NCBI RefSeq assembly: GCF_029109325.1
Contig: NZ_JAQKQJ010000023.1
Location: forward strand, 37,472 to 101,471
Reading direction: 5' to 3'
DNA from: Nodosilinea sp. PGN35
GTDB lineage: Bacteria > Cyanobacteriota > Cyanobacteriia > Phormidesmidales > Phormidesmidaceae
DNA: 64,000 nt
Part shown: positions 6,154 to 14,274 of the stretch, piece by piece
Numbering within the stretch: the stretch's first letter is position 1
How the letters are laid out: each line of letters starts with the position of its first letter
Program-made: the position numbers and the translations under genes
Notes under the pieces: model-generated
What the model was told of the DNA's origin: nothing
Database searches by the model: none
The model's input: only the letters and a program-made list of their open reading frames with translations

Positions 6154-8778
6154 GTGGGCCTTGGCGAGAGTAGACCCCATCCCCAGTGGGTCAATGTTTT
6201 GGTGGACTATGGCGGCCAGCCCGCAGAATACACCTATGAGGTGCCCGCTGCTCTAGGGGTGCAGGTGGGCGATATCCTCACGGTGCCCTTTCGACATCAG
6301 AGCATTGGCGCGATCGCGCTCTCCCTTTCTCCAGTGCCGCCGACCAACCTGGTACCCCACCAGATTCGCGCGGTGGAGGGCATTGTAGAGCAGCGGTTTT
6401 TTGCCCCACCCTACTGGGCTTTGCTGCAGCGGGTAGCCGACTACTACCAGGTGCCGCTGATCCAGGTGCTCAAGACGGCTCTGCCGCCGGGGCTGCTGGC
6501 CAGATCCCAGCGACGGCTGCGGCTGCGGCGCGATCGCCTGCCCCAAACCTATCCCCAGCCTCTGGCCCCCGGCTTGAAGGCACTGCTGGAGGATCTCCAG
6601 CGATCGCCCACCGGAGACTACACCTGGCCCTACCTGCAAAAACGCGGCCACAGCTACCGCACCCTGCAACAGCTGATTCAGCTGGGCTGGGCCGAGTCGT
6701 ACCTGGCACCGCCCCAGCCGCCCCAGGCCAAACGTCGCCAGGCGGTCACCCTGGTGAGTGGCGACACCCTACCCGCCGCATTGACGACCCGCCAGCAAGA
6801 CATCATCGCTACTCTGCGCCGTCAGGGGGGCGATCTGTGGCTCAGCGATGCCCTACAACTGTGCCAAACCACCAGCCCGACCCTAAAGCGACTGGCGCAG
6901 TCGGGCTGTGTGGTCATCGAGCCGCGCGAGCAGCTGCGGGCCGAAACTGGGCCAGCCCTGCTGCCCGACCACCCCAAGCTCCTTACCCACCACCAGGCTC
7001 TGGTGCTCGACTCTATTAATAAAAATCAGCAGGGGAGCCAGTTTTTGCTCCATGGGGTGACCGGCTCGGGCAAGACCGAGGTGTATTTGCAGGCGATCGC
7101 CCCTCGCCTGGCCGCCGGCCAGTCGGCCCTGGTGCTGGTGCCCGAGATCGGCCTCACCCCCCAGCTCACCGATCGCTTTCGCCGCCGCTTTGGCGATCAG
7201 GTGTGGGTCTACCACAGCGGGCTCGCCGATGGCGAACGCTACGACACCTGGCGGCAGAGCCTCAGGCCCTCTCAACCCCTGGTAATTGTGGGCACCCGCT
7301 CCGCCATCTTTATGCCCCTGCCCAACCTGGGCCTGATCATTCTCGACGAAGAACACGACAGCAGCTACAAGCAAGACGTGCCCCCCTGCTACCACGCCCG
7401 CACCGTCGCCCGCTGGCGCGCTGAACTGGAAAACTGCCCCCTGGTGCTGGGTTCCGCCACCCCTTCCCTTGACACCTGGGTCCAGTGCCGCGGGCTAGGC
7501 GAAAGCCAGCCGCAAGATCCCGTAGGGTGGGCACTGCCCACCACCAACCCAGCCACCGCCGACTTTCCCACCACCGCCGCCCCAAACCCCCCTTTAAATT
7601 CCCCAATCCAGCTAAACTCACCACCTCCATCTCCCCTTCACCCCCCCACCCCCCCACCCCCTCACCTTCTCTACGCCCCCACCCTCCCCTGGACCTACCT
7701 CTCCCTGCCAGAACGAGTCCAGGCCCAACCCCTGCCCGAGGTCAACGTCATCGACATGCGCGACGAGCTGCAAGACGGCAACCGCAGCATTCTCAGCCGA
7801 TCGCTGCAAACCGCCCTGACCACCATGAAAGCCGAAGGCAACCAGGGCTTGCTGTTCATCCATCGGCGGGGGCACAGCAGTTTTGTGTCGTGCCGCAGCT
7901 GCGGCCACGTGATGATGTGCCCCCACTGCGACGTGTCGCTGTCGTACCACCAGCCGGGGGCAAATAGCGCCATGACCCTGCGCTGCCACTACTGCAACTA
8001 TAGCCAGGGCCACCCCAAGCACTGCCCAGCGTGTAGCTCCCCCTACCTCAAGCACTTTGGCAGCGGCACCCAGCGGGTGGTCAACGCCCTGGCCGAAATC
8101 TTCCCAGAGCTGAGCTGCATTCGCTTCGACAGCGACACCACCCGCACCAAAGGAGCCCACCGGGCGCTGCTCACCCGCTTTGCCGAAGGCGGGGCAGACC
8201 TGCTGGTGGGCACTCAAATGCTGACTAAGGGCATCGATCTGCCCCAGGTCACCCTGGTGGGCATCATTGCCGCCGACGGACTCCTATATATGAATGATTA
8301 CTGGGCCAGCGAGCGGGCGCTGCAAATGCTGATTCAGGTGGCGGGGCGGGCGGGGCGCGGCACCCAGCCAGGGCAAGTCTTTTTGCAGACCTACACCCCT
8401 GAGCATCCGGTGGTGGAAGCGGTTACCCGCCACGCCTACGAGGGGTTTATTGCCGCTGAGTGGGCGCAGCGGCAGCTGCTGCAATACCCCCCCGCCGGGC
8501 AAATGGTGCTGCTGCGGCTCAGCAGTACCGACCCGGAGGCGGTGCAGCAAACGGCTGATACCCTGGCTCAGCAAGTGACTCAGCGGTTGGTCGGGTCGTC
8601 TTACCAACTGCTGGGGCCAGCGCCAGCGCCAATTCCGCGAGTTGCCCGTCGCTACCGTTGGCATCTCGTGGTCAAAGGCCCGCTGGACGAGCCCCTGCCT
8701 GACTTGCAAGACCTCAAACGCCATTGCCCCAAGCAGGTGAGCCTCACCATTGACGTCGATCCGTTAAACCTGGCCTAA
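6154..8778 (+). CDS. priA: primosomal protein N', replication restart helicase
   Basis: 874 aa from GTG; an in-frame stop 19 bp upstream limits the start. PriA reloads the replisome at stalled forks. The order is an N-terminal 3'-DNA-binding domain (about 10-115), winged helix, helicase lobe with Walker A GVTGSGKTE (301-309) and DEEH (398-401), then two zinc-binding clusters (CRSCGHVMMCPHC and CHYCNYSQGHPKHCPAC, about 578-630), and helicase motifs V-VI ending near QVAGRAGRG. Between motif III (VLGSATPS) and the conserved LPERV block lies an extra Pro-rich stretch of about 65-70 residues (about 448-517) carrying a palindromic repeat. DnaA-type boxes lie upstream. Confidence 0.95.
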   Translation: MGLGESRPHPQWVNVLVDYGGQPAEYTYEVPAALGVQVGDILTVPFRHQSIGAIALSLSPVPPTNLVPHQIRAVEGIVEQRFFAPPYWALLQRVADYYQVPLIQVLKTALPPGLLARSQRRLRLRRDRLPQTYPQPLAPGLKALLEDLQRSPTGDYTWPYLQKRGHSYRTLQQLIQLGWAESYLAPPQPPQAKRRQAVTLVSGDTLPAALTTRQQDIIATLRRQGGDLWLSDALQLCQTTSPTLKRLAQSGCVVIEPREQLRAETGPALLPDHPKLLTHHQALVLDSINKNQQGSQFLLHGVTGSGKTEVYLQAIAPRLAAGQSALVLVPEIGLTPQLTDRFRRRFGDQVWVYHSGLADGERYDTWRQSLRPSQPLVIVGTRSAIFMPLPNLGLIILDEEHDSSYKQDVPPCYHARTVARWRAELENCPLVLGSATPSLDTWVQCRGLGESQPQDPVGWALPTTNPATADFPTTAAPNPPLNSPIQLNSPPPSPLHPPTPPPPHLLYAPTLPWTYLSLPERVQAQPLPEVNVIDMRDELQDGNRSILSRSLQTALTTMKAEGNQGLLFIHRRGHSSFVSCRSCGHVMMCPHCDVSLSYHQPGANSAMTLRCHYCNYSQGHPKHCPACSSPYLKHFGSGTQRVVNALAEIFPELSCIRFDSDTTRTKGAHRALLTRFAEGGADLLVGTQMLTKGIDLPQVTLVGIIAADGLLYMNDYWASERALQMLIQVAGRAGRGTQPGQVFLQTYTPEHPVVEAVTRHAYEGFIAAEWAQRQLLQYPPAGQMVLLRLSSTDPEAVQQTADTLAQQVTQRLVGSSYQLLGPAPAPIPRVARRYRWHLVVKGPLDEPLPDLQDLKRHCPKQVSLTIDVDPLNLA
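7522..7542. repeat. dispersed palindromic repeat inside priA coding sequence
   Basis: GGTGGGCACTGCCCACC (7526-7542) is a perfect palindrome around one central base, with 5' flank GTAG. It matches a repeat commonly found between cyanobacterial genes. Here it is in frame inside priA and encodes part of the extra segment, followed by a C-rich tract at about 7638-7665 of the kind also seen between genes (compare 42754-42800). Confidence 0.7.
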
Positions 8779-8814
8779 ACGGCATTTAATACCCCAGCCT
8801 ATTTGCGTATACCC

Positions 8815-8854
8815 GCATTGGTAGGGGCGTAGCAGGCTACGCCCCTACCAATGC
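8815..8854. repeat. 17-bp perfect inverted repeat downstream of priA
   Basis: The arm GCATTGGTAGGGGCGTA (8815-8831) pairs perfectly with 8838-8854 around the 6-nt spacer GCAGGC. The GTAGGGGC...GCCCCTAC core is shared with the element at 44412-44441, so this is probably one member of a dispersed family. It lies 36 bp after the priA stop; no T-run follows. Confidence 0.75.
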
Positions 8855-9464
8855 ATAACTATGAATCGGGATGTACCGAATCGGACTTCGTAGGATAAGG
8901 ATCCGAAAAAATATTTATTGCTGACAATGTTGTTAGCATTGCTAACCCCTGTAACAGCGGGTAACGATCTATCAATCGCCCTTGCAGGCCCCTTTGACTG
9001 TGATACTTTAGATATATCGAAAACAACTGAATACCCGCAAGCCTAACTCGGTTAACAGCCTTTACGAGCTGGTGCTTAAGTTAGAAACAAACTAAAATTC
9101 GCTTTCAAACAATCCTCCTAGAGGTGGTCATTTTTGACCTTAACCTACCCTAAATGCCGGTCAGGCAATGGATTGTAAAAAGCAACTGTAGTTTAGCGAG
9201 TTTGCCCATTCTGCTTGATTTCTTGTTCATTCCTGAGGTGTTTAACTCAGTTAAGCAGCCTAGTCTGGCTACGACAGCTCTGAGCTTGTCTGGCCAATGC
9301 ACGCACAAAAGACTTAACGGAGAGTGGCCAAGATGGTCACTCTTCAGTTTTTTAAAGGGTGCCGCTGCGATCGCCCCCTGGCAAAATATCCCCGACTCTA
9401 AAAAACTCAATTCCATCGATAATTGGAGCGATAATTCTTCTGCTCTGTCGGTCAACATGAGGTC
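8855..9464. other. 610-bp gene-free interval with a terminator-like hairpin
   Basis: Overlapping frames on both strands at about 9150-9470 have no protein-like character and run into the coaX start, so I do not call a gene. The only clear structure is the intrinsic-terminator hairpin at 9321-9353. A small RNA ending there is possible but unproven. The rest is moderately AT-rich with no repeats that I could see. Confidence 0.45.
9321..9353 (+). terminator. terminator-like hairpin with no gene upstream
   Basis: AGAGTGGCC (9321-9329) pairs with GGTCACTCT (9335-9343, one G-T pair) around loop AAGAT. TCAG and then six T (9348-9353) follow. The nearest plus-strand gene, priA, ends 543 bp upstream beyond another hairpin. 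Confidence 0.65.
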
Positions 9465-10295
9465 ATGGGAATAAGCGATCGCGACCTATGGATTGCTTTG
9501 GTAATTGGCAATAGCCGCTGGCATTGGGGTGCCTTTAAGGGCGATCGCTGGCTGGGTTCGTGGCATACCCGGCATCTCACAGCAGCCCAGACGGATGCAC
9601 TACAGCAGAGCCGCTTTGCGCTCCCGGTTTGGCAGCAGTTAGGTATTGAAACCGTCTTGCCCCGCCATCCAGACGGTGGCGGTCAGGAGCTTCCAGAACT
9701 TTGGATGGCCTCTGTCGTCAAGGCTCCGCTGACCTGGCTAGCCAACTATGCCAGCATTCACCCCATCGCAACGGTACAGGTGCCCCTGCAAAATACCTAT
9801 CCCACCCTGGGGGTCGATCGCGCCCTGGCGCTGGTGGGGGCGGGGGATGTATGGGGTTGGCCGGTGCTGGTGATTGACTGCGGTACCGCCCTCACCTTTA
9901 CGGCTGGGGCAGACCAGCGCTTGATTGGCGGAGCGATTTTGCCGGGGCTGCGATCGCAGTTTCGCGCCCTTTACACCGACACCGACCAGCTGCCCGAGAT
10001 AGCGTTTAGCCCCAACCGCTGGCCCCCGCGCTGGGCGACCAACACCCCCGAGGCGATCGCCAGCGGCATTCTGCACACCCAGCTGGCGGGCATTGGCGAT
10101 TTTATTCAAGCCTGGGAGGCTGAATGGTTCCAGGGGGCGATCGTGCTGACGGGGGGAGATAGCACAGCCATCTATCGCGCCATGCAAAGGCAGACCCCAT
10201 CCCTGGCCCAGCGCGTCAGGGTAGACCCAGACCTGGGGTTTTGGGGAATGAGGGTCTGCCGTCGGCAGCATCTCCAACAGCTAGAGAGGCTATAG
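9465..10295 (+). CDS. coaX: type III pantothenate kinase
   Basis: 276 aa; the ATG follows GAGG at about 9458-9462. It phosphorylates pantothenate, the first step of coenzyme A synthesis. Type III motifs are visible: an N-terminal IGNSRWHWG phosphate loop (about 14-22), TLGVDRALAL (about 112-121), VIDCGTALTF (about 133-142), and GGAILPGL. Type III enzymes are standard in cyanobacteria. The gene ends tail-to-tail with the M48 protease, overlapping it by 6 bp. Confidence 0.9.
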   Translation: MGISDRDLWIALVIGNSRWHWGAFKGDRWLGSWHTRHLTAAQTDALQQSRFALPVWQQLGIETVLPRHPDGGGQELPELWMASVVKAPLTWLANYASIHPIATVQVPLQNTYPTLGVDRALALVGAGDVWGWPVLVIDCGTALTFTAGADQRLIGGAILPGLRSQFRALYTDTDQLPEIAFSPNRWPPRWATNTPEAIASGILHTQLAGIGDFIQAWEAEWFQGAIVLTGGDSTAIYRAMQRQTPSLAQRVRVDPDLGFWGMRVCRRQHLQQLERL

Positions 10296-11138
10296 ACCGC
10301 TGATGCGGCTGCGGTAGGCGGCGGCGTCGGTGCCGACGCCGGTATTGGCGAAGGTGCTGGTGTTGTTCATTGCTTGCAGATTGCTGACCCGGTTGCCGGG
10401 GTTGGGGTGGGTGCTGAGAAATTCAGCGGTTCTGCCCCCCTCCAGCTTTTGCATAAAGCTGATAAAGCCCGTGGTGTCGTAGCCGGCTCGGCCCAGGTTG
10501 TTGAACCCACGGCGATCGGCATCGTACTCAGCCTCGCGACTGTTGGGCAGCTGTAGGGCCAGCTGTACCCCCAGGTTGACCATGGCGTCCTGGCGCACCC
10601 CCAGGCTCCCGGCCACACCGCTGGCTAGAGCCTGCTGGCGCATCTGCTGGAGGGCGTGGCGACCGGTGATGTGGCCGGTTTCGTGGGCCATTACTCCGGC
10701 CAGTTCTGCTTCGTTGGCAGCCGCCCGAATTAGCCCGGTTTGGATATAGACAAAGCCGCCCATGGTGGCAAAGGCGTTGACGCCGTTGTCGTCTACCACC
10801 TGAAAGGTGTAGGGCAAGTTGGGGCGATCGCTGGTGGCCGCCAGGCGCTGACCAATCTCGTTGATATAGGCGTTGATGGCCGAGTTGCGGTTGTAGATCC
10901 GCACCCCCTGGGCCTTGAGCTGGCGATCGATCTGAGTGCCCAGGCTGACTTCATCTCGTTCCGACAAATTGCCCAGCTGGACGTAGCGAATGCCCTGAAA
11001 AATTAGGTCAAACAGGCTGGCATGGGAAGGGGTTGGCGTGGCTAGGCCAATGGTGACCGCCATCAAGGTTGCCATCAAGCCGTACAGCCCGCGGCGAAGA
11101 AGAGAATTTCTCTTGAGATAGGTAAGAGGAGAAAGCAT
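10290..11138 (-). CDS. M48 family metalloprotease, exported
   Basis: 282 aa from the ATG at 11138, chosen because it places a clean signal peptide at the N-terminus (basic YLKRNSLLRR, hydrophobic core, cut near SHA). The zinc motif HETGH is at about 152-156, with the third-ligand region SREAEYDADRRG about 60 residues on and STHPNPGNR after it, as in the M48 peptidases related to BepA/Oma1. It probably acts on misfolded proteins in the periplasm or at the outer membrane. The role in this organism is inferred from family only. It converges on coaX. Confidence 0.9.
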   Translation of the reverse strand: MLSPLTYLKRNSLLRRGLYGLMATLMAVTIGLATPTPSHASLFDLIFQGIRYVQLGNLSERDEVSLGTQIDRQLKAQGVRIYNRNSAINAYINEIGQRLAATSDRPNLPYTFQVVDDNGVNAFATMGGFVYIQTGLIRAAANEAELAGVMAHETGHITGRHALQQMRQQALASGVAGSLGVRQDAMVNLGVQLALQLPNSREAEYDADRRGFNNLGRAGYDTTGFISFMQKLEGGRTAEFLSTHPNPGNRVSNLQAMNNTSTFANTGVGTDAAAYRSRISGL

Positions 11139-11376
11139 AGGAGCGCCCCACGTGCTGCTGAGGGTCATAACTACTACCATCTTGCCCCGCTCGGCTACTG
11201 ACGGCTACAACCAGTGGTCAATAATAATTTTGGCCCCGGCTCTATCTCTGGGCCGAGCCTTTAACCAATCGGAGCCGAAGCGCCGTTGCCCCAAAAGAGC
11301 CGGGCTGTGGTTCAATGGTATCGACATTCTCCCGCAGTAAAACACTCACCGCCTCCCTCCGCGAGGGCACCCAGCC

Positions 11377-11913
11377 ATGACTCTACTTGACGCCAAAGGC
11401 CGCCTGTTCGGCAAAGTCAGCATTCTAGATGTTGCGGCGGCACTCATTATATTGATGGTGCTGTTTGGTATTTTTTTGTATCCAGGCACCTCGGGGTCAG
11501 TGGCTCAGGTGGGGTCTACGACCAAGCCTGTAGAAGTCGATGTCATGGTGCGGGGGCTGACCTCCTCGGATCCAGAAGGCTTGTTTCAAGCGATTCAAAA
11601 CTCTGAGACCACCAACATCATTATTCGCAACCAGCCCTACGGCCAGGTCAAGGTGAAGAGCGTGCAAAAGCTGCCCCGCAGCACGGTAGCGCCGCAACCC
11701 GATGGCACCGTGCTGGCGCTGCCCGACCCGCGCCCTGAACTCAACTACACCATCGACATGCTCATCACCCTGGAAGACAACGCCCAGATTACCTCCACCG
11801 GGCCGGTGTTTGGCAACAGCAAGGTCAAGGTGGGCACTCAGATCGAACTGGATGGCGATCTCTACAACTTCAATACCAGCACCGTTGGGGTCAGGATTCT
11901 AGAAAACAGTTAG
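11377..11913 (+). CDS. DUF4330 family membrane-anchored protein
   Basis: 178 aa with one N-terminal membrane segment (about residues 17-36, VAAALIILMVLFGIFLYP) and an extracytoplasmic remainder. The opening LLDAKGRLFGKVSILD and the closing VFGNSKVKVGTQIELDG...YNF are hallmarks of DUF4330, a cyanobacterial family of unknown function. The gene stands alone between divergent and same-strand neighbours, with 136 bp to bioB. Confidence 0.82.
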   Translation: MTLLDAKGRLFGKVSILDVAAALIILMVLFGIFLYPGTSGSVAQVGSTTKPVEVDVMVRGLTSSDPEGLFQAIQNSETTNIIIRNQPYGQVKVKSVQKLPRSTVAPQPDGTVLALPDPRPELNYTIDMLITLEDNAQITSTGPVFGNSKVKVGTQIELDGDLYNFNTSTVGVRILENS

Positions 11914-12049
11914 GCTATCGCTCCGCCTCGATTGGGACAGCTCAAACCGGGCAAGCTGCTCTTCCAGACTCGCTGCCAAGCCGTCGAGAGCGCGGCCCAT
12001 GACAATCAGGGGCCGACTTCCCGTCAGTTAAACCACCCATCTCCCTGCT

Positions 12050-13087
12050 ATGACCGTTACCCCTGTTGCTCCCTCCCGTGTGAATTGGCAAGTGCTGGCA
12101 GACCAAGTGCTGGCCGGTGAGGTGTTGAGCCGGGAGCAGGCCCGCGCTGTGCTGGCGGCCCCCGACACCGAACTGCTCGATCAGCTGGCGGCGGCCTACC
12201 GGGTGCGGCGACACCACTGGGGTAACCGGGTGCGGCTGCACTTTTTGCTCAACGCCCAGAGCGGCCTGTGCCCCGAAGACTGCCACTACTGCTCGCAGTC
12301 CAAGATCTCTTCGGCGGAGATCGAAAAATATCCCTTCATGGCCCAGGAGAAAATTTTGGCCGCCGCCGAACGGGCCAACAGCCTCAAGGCAGGTACCTTT
12401 TGTATGGTGATTTCGGGGCGATCGCCCTCTGAGCGCGTCTTTGGTGAAGTGCTCGATGCGGTGCGCCAGGTCAAGGCCCAGTACCCCATGAAAATTTGCG
12501 CCTGCCTGGGCCTGCTCGACGAAACTCAAACCCAGCAGCTGGCGGCGGCGGGGGTAGACCGGGTGAACCACAACCTCAACACCAGCGAAACCAACTACGG
12601 CGAGATCTGCACCACCCACACCTTTGACGATCGCGTGGCGACGATCGCGGCGGTACAGTCGGCGGGTATGACCACCTGCTCAGGGGGCATCTTTGGCCTG
12701 GGTGAAACCCACGACGACATCATCGATATGGCCCTGGCTCTGCGGCGGTTGGGGGTGACCAGCGTGCCGCTGAATTTTCTCATCCCTATCGAGGGCACAC
12801 CCTTTGAGGGGCGGCAGGAGTTGAACCCGCGCCATTGCCTGCGAATTTTGTGTCTGTACCGGCTGCTGCTGCCCAGCCAGGAAATTCGCATTGCCGGGGG
12901 CCGCGAGGTGCAGCTGCGGCAGCTGCAACCCCTGGGGCTCTACGCCGCCAACTCCATCTTTGTCGGCGACTACCTGACTACCCCTGGCCAGGCCGCCCAG
13001 GCCGACTACGCCATGATTCGCGACGCTGGGTTTGTGCTAGAAGGCCCCGACGGTGAGGCGCTCGAGCTGCCTGGGGTAGTCGCTTAG
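12050..13087 (+). CDS. bioB: biotin synthase
   Basis: 345 aa. This radical-SAM enzyme inserts sulfur into dethiobiotin. The CX3CX2C motif is C74-C78-C81 in GLCPEDCHYCSQS. Downstream blocks AGTFCMVISGR, NHNLNTSE, TTCSGGIFGLGE, and the conserved C-terminal RIAGGREVQLRQLQPLGLYAANSIFVGDYLTT, including the Arg cluster-ligand region, are intact. bioF lies 35 kb away on the other strand, so biotin genes are dispersed, as is usual in cyanobacteria. Confidence 0.97.
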   Translation: MTVTPVAPSRVNWQVLADQVLAGEVLSREQARAVLAAPDTELLDQLAAAYRVRRHHWGNRVRLHFLLNAQSGLCPEDCHYCSQSKISSAEIEKYPFMAQEKILAAAERANSLKAGTFCMVISGRSPSERVFGEVLDAVRQVKAQYPMKICACLGLLDETQTQQLAAAGVDRVNHNLNTSETNYGEICTTHTFDDRVATIAAVQSAGMTTCSGGIFGLGETHDDIIDMALALRRLGVTSVPLNFLIPIEGTPFEGRQELNPRHCLRILCLYRLLLPSQEIRIAGGREVQLRQLQPLGLYAANSIFVGDYLTTPGQAAQADYAMIRDAGFVLEGPDGEALELPGVVA

Positions 13088-13170
13088 TGCCGCAGAGGGC
13101 ACCGGCCTCGCTGGTAACGTCTGACTAAGGCTCGCTAGATGGCCCTTTGGCAGGAGTTATCCGCTGTAGG

Positions 13171-13773
13171 TCAGGGGTGCTGCGATCGCGTCACCAGATT
13201 CACCAGGCTGTCCACCAGGCGTTGGGGCTCCATGGGCATGATGTGCTCGCCGTGCATCACACTCTGGGTCATGATGAAAAAAATGGTGGCCCCCAGCACT
13301 ACCCGTGCCGTCGCCTCTGGGTCGGTCAGGTTGAGTTCGGGGCAGCCCTTGAGATAGTCGGTGAGCTGGTCGGCGGCGGGTTTGGTGAGATATTCCACAA
13401 AGGCCTGGGCCAGCTGGGGAAACCGGCCCGACTCACCCGCCACCAGGCGCACAAAGTTTTGGTAGTCGAGGTCGTGCAGCTCACTCTCAATGGCGTTGGT
13501 AATCACCCGTCGCAGTACCACCTCGGGGCGACCCTCCAGATTGCCGTCGCCCATCACCTGGGCGCATCGCGCCTGGGCCACGTACTGAATCAGCGCTCGA
13601 AACAGCCCCTCTTTATCTTTAAAGTAGTTGTAGACCGTGGGCTTAGAGACCCCCGCCGTAGCGGCTACTTTGTCCATGCTGGTGCCAGCGTAGCCATTTT
13701 GCAGAAACTCTTGCATGGCTCCCTGCAAAATTTGCACGGCTTTGTCATTCAGCACTGCCGGACTTTGAACCAC
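13171..13773 (-). CDS. TetR/AcrR family transcriptional regulator
   Basis: 200 aa from GTG at 13773. The N-terminal helix-turn-helix (about 12-60: ILQGAMQEFLQNGYAGTSMDKVAATAGVSKPTVYNYFKDKEGLF) is standard. The C-terminal ligand domain resembles TetR_C_11 (AefR-like), but the ligand is unknown. The 500-bp gap upstream contains AAAC-N6-GTTT at about 13964-13977, a weak candidate operator. There is no obvious target operon beside it. Confidence 0.88.
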   Translation of the reverse strand: MVQSPAVLNDKAVQILQGAMQEFLQNGYAGTSMDKVAATAGVSKPTVYNYFKDKEGLFRALIQYVAQARCAQVMGDGNLEGRPEVVLRRVITNAIESELHDLDYQNFVRLVAGESGRFPQLAQAFVEYLTKPAADQLTDYLKGCPELNLTDPEATARVVLGATIFFIMTQSVMHGEHIMPMEPQRLVDSLVNLVTRSQHP

Positions 13774-14274
13774 GCGTGGATACCTTCCTAACCAAGTTGA
13801 CTCATGTATAGCACTCGACTGCTAAACGCCACAGTAGCCTGGGGCGCTGAGGTGCGTCCGCTTCCAACCTCAAGCGATCGCTCACTCTGGAGCATGGCCC
13901 AGGGACTCACGCCGCAGTGTATAGGGCTATACCTTATTTTAGCGGTGTGTGGGCTTTTTTACCAAACCGTTTAGTTTGATTTTGTGGCTTAGGCGATTTT
14001 GGGTAGGTCAAAGCCGATTGTCCTACGCTGCACCCGTCAGCACGATGTACCGGTAGATGCCGCCTTGCAGCGCCGCGATCGTGAAGGCCTGCTCGTCCTC
14101 GATGGCGTAGCCCCTCTGGCTGCCGAGCGGCTACCCTGTGCTGTACTGTGTGGCGCTTGCGAATAGGCGGCGCTCCGCCAGAGCCATACCCCTGTAGCTA
14201 AGATTCCGTAAACCCATGGCCCAGCGCAGCGGTTTGGTGATTAAGCTAAGGTTGCCCCCCGCCGTGCCGCGCCT
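13774..14274. other. 500-bp interval between TetR gene and CHASE2 kinase
   Basis: It holds the TetR promoter region, a weak inverted repeat (AAACCGTTTAGTTT, about 13964-13977), and a minus-strand coding remnant at 14023-14130. No complete gene is seen. Confidence 0.45.
14023..14130 (-). pseudogene. short C-terminal gene remnant
   Basis: On the minus strand, a frame closed by stops at both ends encodes a protein-like stretch, GSQRGYAIEDEQAFTIAA followed by LQGGIYRYIVLTGAA, then TAG. There is no start codon and the frame is broken at 14131. It looks like the last ~30 residues of a lost gene; the family is not recognised. Chance coding is not excluded. Confidence 0.3.

Noticed and set aside
9150..9474. 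Overlapping frames of about 100 codons on both strands before coaX
   Set aside because: Neither looks like a protein, the plus frame runs past the coaX ATG, and a terminator hairpin lies inside.
11899..12000. 33-codon minus-strand frame (MGRALDGLAASLEEQLARFE...)
   Set aside because: Helical and protein-like, but it overlaps the DUF4330 3' end, lacks a clear ribosome site, and is too short to separate from chance.
13964..13977. AAAC-N6-GTTT inverted repeat upstream of the first TetR gene
   Set aside because: Four-base arms in AT-rich DNA are too weak to call an operator, unlike the 24-bp palindrome at 50086.
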